Shown piece by piece: positions 1 through 7,372 of a DNA stretch of 63,369 nt. The first letter of the stretch is position 1; each line of letters starts with the position of its first letter. A program made the position numbers and the translations under genes. Origin of the DNA: Acidobacteriaceae bacterium (GTDB lineage: Bacteria; Acidobacteriota; Terriglobia; Bryobacterales; Bryobacteraceae); contig JADCJL010000152.1 of assembly GCA_020247055.1 (NCBI GenBank), positions 1 through 63,369 of the forward strand, read 5' to 3'. The notes under the pieces were generated by a model. The model was not told the origin of the DNA. It did no database searches and worked only from the letters and a program-made list of their open reading frames with translations.

Positions 1-2
1 AC

Positions 3-2750
3 CTGTCGGCCGAAGAGAAAAATCTGTACGATCTCGTCTGCCGCCGCCTGCTTTCGGCCTGGCACGGCGACTACGTCACCGACGTGACCACCGTGATCAC
101 CCACATCGTCAACGGGGAGATCACCGACCAGTTCCATTCGGCCGGAACGGTCGTGCGGGAGAAGGGCTGGAAGGTGCTCGATCTGGTGGTCGAGAAGAAG
201 GGTAAGAAGGGGGAGGAGGCCGCGGACGCCGCCGACCAGACGCTGCCGGCGGAGCTGCGTCCGGGCCAGCCGCAGGAGGTGGTGAAGGCCGATTCGCTGC
301 TCAAGAAGACGCGTCCGCCCAAGCGCTTCAACGATGCCACGCTGCTCACGGCCATGCAGACGGCCGGCAAGACGCTCGATGAAAAAGAGCTCTCCGAGGC
401 GATGAAGGAGAACGGCCTGGGTACGCCGGCCACGCGCGCGGCCATCATCGAAGTGCTGCTCAAGCGCGGCTACATTCAGCGCAACGGCAAGACGCTGGAG
501 GCGACCGATAAAGGCATCCGGTTGATTGAAGTGGTCCACCCGGAGGTGAAGAGCCCGATCATGACGGGGCAGTGGGAGGCCTTTCTCAAGCGCATCGAAC
601 GGGGCCAGGCCGAACTGGCGCCGTTTGTCAAAGGCATTGAGGAGTACGTGACGGCCGTGGTGGGCAAAGTGGGCCAGGCGCCGCCCGCTCCGGCGGCGGC
701 TCCGGCCGCGGGGGCTCCGCCGCCGGCGGAACTGCCGCCCTTAACCACCACGGACCTGCCCACGCTGCTGCACGAAGCCTTCGGCTTTAAAGAGTTCCGC
801 CCCAGCCAGGAGGCGGTTTGCCGTGCCGTCGTCGAGGGCCGGGACGTCCTGCTGGTGATGCCGACCGGGGCCGGCAAATCGCTCTGCTATCAGCTGCCCG
901 GTTTGGCGCGGGGCGGCACCACGCTCGTCATCAGCCCGCTCATTGCGCTGATGGAAGATCAGGTGGCCAAGCTGCAGCAGCGCGGCTTCGCGGTGGAACG
1001 CATCCACTCCGGGCGCGACCGCGCGGCTTCGCGGCAGGCGTGCGTGGACTATCTGGCCGGGCGTCTGCACTTTCTGTTCATTGCGCCGGAGCGCCTGCGC
1101 GTGCCCGGCTTTCCGGAGATGCTGGCCAAGCGGAAGCCGACGCTGGTGGCCGTCGACGAAGCGCACTGCATCTCGCAATGGGGCCACGACTTCCGGCCGG
1201 ACTACCGCACGCTCGGCCAGCACCTGCCCGCGCTCCGCCCGGCGCCGGTGATCGCGCTGACGGCCACGGCCACGCCGCTCGTACAAAACGACATCGCCGA
1301 GCAGTTGCAACTGGGCGCTAGCGGCCGCTTCATTCAGGGCTTCCGGCGCGACAACATTGCGATTGAAGTCGTGGAAGCCAATCCGAGCGAACGCGCCGAT
1401 CTGGCCCGGCAGCTTTTGCAGGAGGCCGACCGGCGCCCGGCGATTGTGTACGCGCCCACGCGCAAGCAGGCCGAGGAGGTGGCGGTGACGCTGAAGGGCG
1501 TCTGCCCCACGGCGTCCTACCATGCCGGGCTGAGCGCGGAGGTGCGCGCGCGGGTGCAGGCGGGTTTCCTCGACGGCCGGCTCGATGTGATCGTCGCCAC
1601 GATCGCCTTCGGCATGGGCATCGATAAGCCGAACGTCCGCACGGTGATCCACACGGCGCTGCCCGGGAGCCTGGAAGGATACTACCAGGAGATTGGCCGC
1701 GCGGGCCGCGACGGCGAGATGTCGCGCGCAGTGCTGATGCACTCCTACGCCGACCGCCATACGCACGACTGGTTCCACGAACGCGACTACCCGGACGTCA
1801 AGATCCTCGAGAAGATCTACCACGCTCTCTCGGCGCAACCCATGGCCAAAGAGGAACTGCAGGGCAAAGTGCGCATGGAGCAGGAGGCGTTTGATAAGGC
1901 GCTCGAGAAGCTCTGGATCCACGGCGGCGCACTCGTCGATTTCGCCGAGAACGTGACGCAGGGGCGGCCCGAATGGCAGGCTCCCTACCAGGCGCAGATC
2001 AACCAGAAGCTCGCTCAGTTGCAGAGCATGCTGCGCTTTGCCGATGGCAGCCAGTGCCGCATGGCCGCGTTGGTGGCCCACTTCGGCGATAAGGCCGGGG
2101 CGGCGGACCCGTGCGGCATCTGCGATTTCTGCGCGCCCGATGCCTGCCAGGCCCAGGTGTTCCGCGAGGCCACCGCCCGCGAACTCACCGTGGCCGCCGA
2201 GATCCTCAAAGCGCTCAAGAAGTCAGACGGGCGGTCTACCGGCAAGCTGCACACGGAACTGTGCGGCGGCACGACGCTTTCGCGCGACAACTTTGAGCAG
2301 ATTCTGAGTGCCATGGCCCGCCTCAATCTGGTGGAGCTGAAAGAGGAGACATTTCAGGCCGAGGGCCGGGAGATCGCCTTCCGGCGCGTCCTGCTGACGT
2401 GGGAGGGCAGCCAGGCTGAGGCGGCGGAGCTTGACCTGCTGATCAAAGACCGGCCGGAGCGAGCCGCGGCGGGCCGCCGCGCCAAACCGGCGGCAAAGAA
2501 GGCCGCCAAGCGGGTGCGGGCGCGGGCGGAGGCGGCAAGCCCGGTGGTGGAAGCGTTGAAGAAATGGCGGCTGGAACAGGCCAAAAAAGAGGGCGTGCCG
2601 GCGTTCCGGATTCTGACCGACAAGGTGCTGGCGGAGCTGGCCGACGACCTGCCGGCCACGCAGGAGGAGTTGCTGCAGGTGGCTGGCCTCGGCCCGCGCA
2701 CGGCGACCCGCTACGGGGCGCATCTGTTGAAGATTCTCAGCCAAGCCTAG
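3..2750 (+). CDS. DNA topoisomerase III-RecQ helicase-HRDC fusion (5' truncated)
   Basis: The reading frame is open from base 3, so the gene begins upstream of the window; 915 residues are visible. Visible residues 1 to about 225 match the C-terminal part of type IA topoisomerase III, including the PPKRFNDATLL and GLGTPATRA segments. After an Ala/Pro-rich linker, a complete RecQ helicase starts near residue 252. It has Walker A PTGAGKS (287-293), DEAH (385-388), LTATATP, the motif V stretch GMGIDKP and the motif VI stretch QEIGRAGRDG. The RecQ zinc-binding cysteines follow (CGICDFC region), and a C-terminal HRDC-like domain ends the protein. The product should unwind and decatenate DNA during recombination and repair, acting in the cytoplasm. 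The catalytic Toprim and tyrosine region of the topoisomerase would lie outside the window. The fusion is seen directly; that both halves are active is inferred from motif retention in the helicase only. Confidence 0.92.
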   Translation: MSAEEKNLYDLVCRRLLSAWHGDYVTDVTTVITHIVNGEITDQFHSAGTVVREKGWKVLDLVVEKKGKKGEEAADAADQTLPAELRPGQPQEVVKADSLLKKTRPPKRFNDATLLTAMQTAGKTLDEKELSEAMKENGLGTPATRAAIIEVLLKRGYIQRNGKTLEATDKGIRLIEVVHPEVKSPIMTGQWEAFLKRIERGQAELAPFVKGIEEYVTAVVGKVGQAPPAPAAAPAAGAPPPAELPPLTTTDLPTLLHEAFGFKEFRPSQEAVCRAVVEGRDVLLVMPTGAGKSLCYQLPGLARGGTTLVISPLIALMEDQVAKLQQRGFAVERIHSGRDRAASRQACVDYLAGRLHFLFIAPERLRVPGFPEMLAKRKPTLVAVDEAHCISQWGHDFRPDYRTLGQHLPALRPAPVIALTATATPLVQNDIAEQLQLGASGRFIQGFRRDNIAIEVVEANPSERADLARQLLQEADRRPAIVYAPTRKQAEEVAVTLKGVCPTASYHAGLSAEVRARVQAGFLDGRLDVIVATIAFGMGIDKPNVRTVIHTALPGSLEGYYQEIGRAGRDGEMSRAVLMHSYADRHTHDWFHERDYPDVKILEKIYHALSAQPMAKEELQGKVRMEQEAFDKALEKLWIHGGALVDFAENVTQGRPEWQAPYQAQINQKLAQLQSMLRFADGSQCRMAALVAHFGDKAGAADPCGICDFCAPDACQAQVFREATARELTVAAEILKALKKSDGRSTGKLHTELCGGTTLSRDNFEQILSAMARLNLVELKEETFQAEGREIAFRRVLLTWEGSQAEAAELDLLIKDRPERAAAGRRAKPAAKKAAKRVRARAEAASPVVEALKKWRLEQAKKEGVPAFRILTDKVLAELADDLPATQEELLQVAGLGPRTATRYGAHLLKILSQA

Positions 2751-2769
2751 GATGTTATGATCTGTTCCC

Positions 2770-4416
2770 ATGCCCCGACTCAGCCTGTGTCTCGTCCTGT
2801 TCGCCGCGCTGGCCAGCGCGCAAAAAACTGATCGCACGCACGGCCGTTCGCTGGTGATCGCGACCGGCGGCATTGTCGCTACGAGCCAGGTGCTGGCCTC
2901 GCAGGCGGGCGCCCGGATTCTCGCCGAGGGCGGTAACGCTGTCGATGCGGCCATTGCCGCCAACGCCGTGCTGGGTCTGGTGGAGCCGATGATGTGCGGT
3001 ATCGGCGGCGATCTGTTTGTGATGTATCGCGACGCCAAGACCGGCCAGGTAACCGGGCTCAACGCCTCCGGCCCCGCCCCGCAGGCGATGTCGATTGCGG
3101 CGCTCGAGGCCAAGGGTCTCCAGAAGATGCCCTCGACCGGCATCCATTCGGTGACCGTGCCGGGCTGTGTGCGCGGCTGGCAGGCGATGCATAAAAAGTA
3201 CGGCCGGCTGCCGTGGAAGGCGCTGTTTGCCACGGCCCTCCGCCTGGCGCGCGAGGGCTTTCCGATCCAGGAGATGGTCGGGCGCGGTTGGGATTCGGCC
3301 GTTGTCCGGCAGGACCCGGAGGGCGTACGGGTCTTCTATCCCCACGGCAAAGTGCCCGCCGTGGGCGACCTGTGGAAGAACCCGGATCTGGGCCGGGCGA
3401 TGCAGCTGATCGCCGAGCAGGGCGCCGATGCCTTCTACACGGGCGAGATCGCCGCGGCCATTGTCAAGAAGTCGCAGCGCCTCGGCGGCCTGCTCACCGC
3501 CGCGGATCTGGCGGCCTTCGAACCGGAGTGGGTGACGCCGCTGGCGACCACCTACCGGGGCTGGCGCGTGCACGAGCTGCCGCCGAACGGGCAGGGGCTG
3601 GCCGCGCTTTCGATGCTCAACATCCTTGAGACGTTTCAGCCGGGCGGCCCGTTTTCAGCCACCGAGTTTCATCGCAAGATCGAGGCCATGAAGCTCGCCT
3701 ACGCGGATCTCAAGTACGTCGCTGACCCGCGCGCCGTCGCGGTGCCCACGGCCGGCATGATCGCCAAGCCCTACGCGGCGCAGCGGGCCCGGCTCATCAA
3801 CCCCGCCGCGGCCAACTGCGCCGTGGCGGCCGGACAGCCGCCCACCTCGAGCGATACGACTTACTTTTCGGTGGTGGATCAGGAAGGGAATATCGCCTCC
3901 TGGATCCAGAGCGTGTCGGGCGGTTGGGCCTCCGGGGTGATGGTGGATGGCATGGGCTTCCACCTGCACAACCGGGGCGCCAGCTTCAGCTTTGACAAGG
4001 CGGCGGCCAACGCGCTCCAGCCCGGCAAGCGCCCGTTTCACACGATCATTCCCGGCCTGGCGCAAAAGGACGATCTGCACATCGGGTTCGGTATCATGAG
4101 CGGCCCGAACCAGCCCCTGGCGCACGCACAGTTTATCTCCTACCTTGCCGACCACGGGATGAACCTGCAGGAGGCGCTTGAGGCGCCGCGCTTCACCAAG
4201 ACCCGGGCAACGGGTTGCGACGTCACCATCGAGTCGCGCGTGGGCCTCGCTACGCTGCAGCAGCTTTCGGCCATGGGCCACCAGATCACGATTGCGCAGC
4301 CGTACTCGGTGCGGATGGGCCGCGGCAACGCCGTGATGCACAACGCGCGGACGAAGGTGAACACGGGGGCTTCGGACCCGCGTGCCGATGGCGCCGCGAT
4401 CCCGCAGGCGCAGTAG
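2770..4416 (+). CDS. ggt: gamma-glutamyltransferase (Ntn hydrolase)
   Basis: 548-residue exported protein with a short signal peptide ending near LASAQ. It transfers or hydrolyses gamma-glutamyl groups of glutathione and related peptides, normally in the periplasm after autocleavage into two subunits. The N-terminal half carries the family signature GGNAVDAAIAAN and GIGGD. The cleavage and nucleophile site reads DTTYFSV, with Thr363 the expected N-terminal nucleophile of the small subunit. Length agrees with the family (about 550-580). It starts 19 bp after the topoisomerase-helicase stop and converges with arfB, leaving only 3 bp between stops. The tail ends soon after the second-subunit core, slightly shorter than the E. 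coli enzyme. Family assignment is firm; substrate is not known. Confidence 0.93.
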   Translation: MPRLSLCLVLFAALASAQKTDRTHGRSLVIATGGIVATSQVLASQAGARILAEGGNAVDAAIAANAVLGLVEPMMCGIGGDLFVMYRDAKTGQVTGLNASGPAPQAMSIAALEAKGLQKMPSTGIHSVTVPGCVRGWQAMHKKYGRLPWKALFATALRLAREGFPIQEMVGRGWDSAVVRQDPEGVRVFYPHGKVPAVGDLWKNPDLGRAMQLIAEQGADAFYTGEIAAAIVKKSQRLGGLLTAADLAAFEPEWVTPLATTYRGWRVHELPPNGQGLAALSMLNILETFQPGGPFSATEFHRKIEAMKLAYADLKYVADPRAVAVPTAGMIAKPYAAQRARLINPAAANCAVAAGQPPTSSDTTYFSVVDQEGNIASWIQSVSGGWASGVMVDGMGFHLHNRGASFSFDKAAANALQPGKRPFHTIIPGLAQKDDLHIGFGIMSGPNQPLAHAQFISYLADHGMNLQEALEAPRFTKTRATGCDVTIESRVGLATLQQLSAMGHQITIAQPYSVRMGRGNAVMHNARTKVNTGASDPRADGAAIPQAQ

Positions 4417-4419
4417 CGG

Positions 4420-4824
4420 TCAGTCGTCGTGCGGCCGCGTCCGCTGCTTCTTGGTCTGGCCGCGTTCGGCCTTCGCGGTGAGGCGCCGCTGGCGGGAGGC
4501 GGCGGTGGGCGCGGTGGCCCGGCGGCGCTTGGGGGGGACTTCGGCCCGAGCGATCAGTTCGTCGAGGCGGGCGCGGGCGGCGGCCCGGTTGCCCTCCTGC
4601 GTCCGGTGCTCGCTCGCGGTGATCACCAGCACCCCTTCCTGGGTCAGACGCTTGCCGGCGAGGGAGCGCAGACGCTGTCGCACGGCTTCGGGCAGCACCG
4701 TTGACCGTTCCACGTCGAAACGCAACTCGACGGCCGTCGAAACCTTGTTGACGTTTTGTCCGCCGGGTCCGGAGGCTCGGACAAAGGTTTCGGTCAGCTC
4801 CGAGTTGGGAATGTGAATCGGCAC
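4420..4824 (-). CDS. arfB: ArfB-type peptidyl-tRNA hydrolase (ribosome rescue)
   Basis: 134-residue protein of the class-I release-factor-like family (YaeJ/ArfB). It hydrolyses peptidyl-tRNA on ribosomes stalled without a stop codon. The catalytic GGQ is at residues 21-23 in the context SGPGGQNVNKV, and there is no codon-recognition domain, as expected. The C-terminus is rich in Arg/Lys (RRLTAKAERGQTKKQR), matching the basic tail that ArfB inserts into the mRNA channel. The start codon is GTG. It runs convergently with ggt and divergently from the DHDPS-like gene with about 50 bp between starts. Confidence 0.95.
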   Translation of the reverse strand: MPIHIPNSELTETFVRASGPGGQNVNKVSTAVELRFDVERSTVLPEAVRQRLRSLAGKRLTQEGVLVITASEHRTQEGNRAAARARLDELIARAEVPPKRRRATAPTAASRQRRLTAKAERGQTKKQRTRPHDD

Positions 4825-4874
4825 CCTGCTTTCAGAATAGCGGCCCGCGGCGGCCTGCGTGCGAGAATACGGGG

Positions 4875-5834
4875 ATGATCAGCCGTCGTGATGTCCTGAT
4901 TGCGGCTTGCGCCGCGCCGCTGTGGGGCCGGGGGCCGGGTCGTCTTCCCGCGGGGCTGTGGCCGGTGATGTTAACGCCGTTTCGCGCCGACCGGTCGATC
5001 GACTGGCGGGCGCTCGATGCGATCACCGATTGGTACCTGGCGAACGGCGCGGTAGGCCTGTTTGCGTGTTGCCAGTCGAGTGAGGTGTGGGAGTTGACCG
5101 AAGCCGAACGGCTGGAGGTGGCGGCTCGCGTGGTGAAGCGGGCGGGCCGGCGGCCGGTGGTGGCTGGCGGTTTGCCGGGCTTTGCCGCGGGCCCGCTGGG
5201 CGAGTTTGTCCGGCGGCTGGAGGACAGCGGGGTGGCGGCTGCCGTGCTGACCACTTCGCAGGTGGCGGCCAAGCCGGAGCCGGATAGCCTGTGGCGCGAG
5301 CGCGTCGAGGCCATACTGGCGGCGGCGCCCGGACTTCCGTTCGGACTGTACGAAGCGCCCAGCCCCTATAAGCGCCTGCTTACTCCCGAGATGATGGCGT
5401 GGGCGGGCCGGACGGGCCGGTTCGTTTTTCACAAAGACACGACGTGTGAGATCGAGGCCGTGCTCGCCAAGGTTCGGGCGGCGCAGGGTACCGCCGTGGG
5501 TATCTTCAATGCACACGTGCCGATCCTGGTGGACTCGATCCGTGGCGGGGCCCATGGCTTCAGCGGAATTGCGGCGAACGCCTATCCGAACGTGGTGGCC
5601 CGCGCGGTGGGGCAGGCGCGGAAGCGTGGCGCCGAGGCCGGGCGGCTGCAGCGGTTTCTCACTGAGGGGGAGCCGACGCTGTCGCTGCGGTATCCGCTCT
5701 CGGCCAAGCTGATGGCCGCGTGGGCGGGGGTGCCGATCGCTCCGGTTTGCCGCCGTAAGGTGGTCGAGTTGACCGCCGAGCAGACCGAGCGGCTGCGCGG
5801 CTTGCGCGCTGCCGCCGACCAACTGCTGAGTTGA
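4875..5834 (+). CDS. exported dihydrodipicolinate synthase/NAL-family lyase
   Basis: 319-residue class-I aldolase of the DapA/N-acetylneuraminate lyase family. The Schiff-base lysine is Lys187 in FVFHKDTT and the conserved tyrosine is Tyr159 in GLYEAPS. The canonical substrate-binding GTTGE loop is replaced by ACCQSSE, so it is probably not a true DHDPS; a 2-keto-acid sugar lyase is more likely. The N-terminus begins MISRRDVLIAACAAP, a Tat-like twin-arginine segment, suggesting export, which is unusual for the superfamily but common for paralogues in Acidobacteria and Planctomycetes. It stands alone between arfB and a convergent membrane-protein gene. Substrate cannot be told from sequence. 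Confidence 0.82.
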   Translation: MISRRDVLIAACAAPLWGRGPGRLPAGLWPVMLTPFRADRSIDWRALDAITDWYLANGAVGLFACCQSSEVWELTEAERLEVAARVVKRAGRRPVVAGGLPGFAAGPLGEFVRRLEDSGVAAAVLTTSQVAAKPEPDSLWRERVEAILAAAPGLPFGLYEAPSPYKRLLTPEMMAWAGRTGRFVFHKDTTCEIEAVLAKVRAAQGTAVGIFNAHVPILVDSIRGGAHGFSGIAANAYPNVVARAVGQARKRGAEAGRLQRFLTEGEPTLSLRYPLSAKLMAAWAGVPIAPVCRRKVVELTAEQTERLRGLRAAADQLLS

Positions 5835-5884
5835 CCACGGGCGGACCCGGGGCCGGTCACTGGCCGTGGCCTGCGGCCGGCTCC

Positions 5885-6883
5885 TTACCGGATGACCAGC
5901 AGACCCAGCAGCGGAACGCCTACGATCGCGGCCAGAAGCACCCAACTGATCGGGTTGGCGAAGTTCAACGTCCAGCCAAGGCCAAACCGCTTTTCGACGA
6001 GCAGGGCCGGATCCTCCGGGTTCACGTAGAACACGCCGAGCCGCCAGTGCTGATCGGCCGTCTGATCGCCGCCCGGCATGTCGCTCCACGTCGACCGGAC
6101 CATCGCCACCAGCCAGACGGCCACCATGGCCAGCAGCAGGAACGGCGCGTAGGGCAATGTAAGAGTCATGTTGTCGAGCGGCGGAAACCCGAGCGCGAAG
6201 ATCCAGCCGAGGCCGATCAGTCCGCCCGCGCTGAGGCGGCGGTAGCGCTGCTGGGCGCGGGCGGCGGACGCCGGGGCGGTGATGCGGCGAGCGCGGTGCA
6301 CCGTGGCCCAGGCCATATAAAGCATCACGGCGCAGAGCAGGGCAAAGGTAGCGAATTGGCCGTAGACAGCGGCCGGGGTCTTGGCCGTCCACCGGTCGGG
6401 CCCTTGGAGGCCCCAGTGGATGGGGAAACGCAGCGGCATCTCCTCCCAGCTGAGGTGGCACTCGTAGGCCCGTGCGGCCAGCACGGCAAAGGGCGCGAGC
6501 AGAGCGAAAAGGCCGCCGGGCACCTCCTCGGGCCGCGGTTCGAGAGCGGCGGTGCGGACCGGGTCGACCGGGGCGGCGTAGGGCAGCGTGGCGCGCCGGC
6601 TCAGGACAAACGCCGCGAGCCAGACGGCCAGTCCACCCAGGATGGCGAGGAGGAAAGCCGGGCCCAGACGCGGGGGCAGCAGAACGACCGGCGCCAGCAG
6701 CGCCGTGCCGGCCCAGCCAAGTTGCCGGTATCGCCGCACGAGCGCGGCGCCGGCGGGGCTGGCGCGGAAGCCCGGCGGAACGGTGACGGCGAACAGGAGA
6801 TCGGGATGCGTCCAGCGGGGATGCGCGCTGTTGGCGAGGGCGATCAGCAGCAGGTGCGCCAGAGAGAGCAGGGCAATGGTCAT
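5885..6883 (-). CDS. multi-pass membrane protein with DUF1648/DUF5808-type regions
   Basis: 332-residue protein with about seven to eight hydrophobic segments spread along the chain. A central segment around FPIHWGLQGPDRW fits the DUF1648 motif, and the C-terminal stretch around GVFYVNPEDPALLVEKR fits the DUF5808 domain. Both are typical of membrane proteins encoded beside YtrA-type GntR regulators. Its ATG overlaps the stop of the upstream GntR gene by 4 bp (ATGA), so the two are translationally coupled. Its biochemical role is unknown; envelope-stress or antibiotic response is an inference from this class of gene pair. Confidence 0.8.
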   Translation of the reverse strand: MTIALLSLAHLLLIALANSAHPRWTHPDLLFAVTVPPGFRASPAGAALVRRYRQLGWAGTALLAPVVLLPPRLGPAFLLAILGGLAVWLAAFVLSRRATLPYAAPVDPVRTAALEPRPEEVPGGLFALLAPFAVLAARAYECHLSWEEMPLRFPIHWGLQGPDRWTAKTPAAVYGQFATFALLCAVMLYMAWATVHRARRITAPASAARAQQRYRRLSAGGLIGLGWIFALGFPPLDNMTLTLPYAPFLLLAMVAVWLVAMVRSTWSDMPGGDQTADQHWRLGVFYVNPEDPALLVEKRFGLGWTLNFANPISWVLLAAIVGVPLLGLLVIR

Positions 6884-7272
6884 GCTTCGAGCCCCTTGGC
6901 CACCAGGAGCAGTTCGCGCAGGATGCGGGGCCGCGTGACGCCCGCCGCGCGGACTTCGGCCACCAGCTCCCGCAGGCGGCGCGCAAAGAGCATGGCGGCG
7001 GCCGGATCGGCCGGGCGCGGAACGCCGCGCCGCAGGACGAGGGCGCCGCGGCGGCGCTTCAGATCAAGCCAACCCTCTTCGGCGAGGATCCGGTAAGCCT
7101 CGGCGACGGTGTTGAAGTGAACGCCAAGGTCCATGGCCAGTTGGCGGACCGGCGGGAGGTGGTCGCCGGGGGCGAAAGCGCCGTCGACGAGGTGAGTGCG
7201 GACGGCGTCCACGATCTGCCGGTAGACGGGGGTGGCGATGCTGAGGTCGATGCGGATCAGGGGCGGCAACAT
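6880..7272 (-). CDS. GntR-family (YtrA subfamily) transcriptional regulator
   Basis: Short 130-residue regulator with an N-terminal winged helix-turn-helix (PVYRQIVDAVRTHLVDG, LPPVRQLAMDLGVHFNTV) and only a short dimerisation tail, the hallmark of the YtrA subfamily. I chose the ATG at 7272 because the protein homology starts with MLPPLIRIDL; a longer in-frame extension upstream reads through the operator and shows no homology. It is coupled by a 4-bp overlap to the membrane protein it probably controls. Two TGTACA boxes lie just upstream and are a likely autoregulatory operator. Confidence 0.9.
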   Translation of the reverse strand: MLPPLIRIDLSIATPVYRQIVDAVRTHLVDGAFAPGDHLPPVRQLAMDLGVHFNTVAEAYRILAEEGWLDLKRRRGALVLRRGVPRPADPAAAMLFARRLRELVAEVRAAGVTRPRILRELLLVAKGLEA

Positions 7273-7279
7273 TGTTGTA

Positions 7280-7298
7280 TGTACACAGACAATGTACA
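7280..7298. promoter_or_regulatory. putative GntR/YtrA operator, paired TGTACA boxes
   Basis: Two copies of the palindrome TGTACA (7280-7285 and 7293-7298) are separated by 7 bp, giving a 13-bp centre-to-centre spacing. They lie 8-26 bp upstream of the GntR start codon. YtrA-like regulators are known to bind GTAC-containing inverted repeats at their own promoters. Binding here is inferred. The site also lies within 100 bp of the first TonB receptor gene on the other strand, so it could affect both directions. Confidence 0.55.
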
Positions 7299-7372
7299 AT
7301 GGGGCGCTGCCGTGGTCAAGACCGAAGCGCGAGCATTGACTCGCCGGGCCGAAATTGATAAAAGTGACAGCA

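Noticed and set aside
741-2081. 446-codon open frame on the minus strand
   Set aside because: It is antisense to the RecQ domain with His/Arg/Leu-rich composition and no motifs, the usual shadow of GC-rich coding DNA.
5831-7096. 421-codon frame opposite the DUF1648-type protein and GntR regulator
   Set aside because: Low-complexity Arg/Gly/Gln translation and no start signal; sense genes are well supported.
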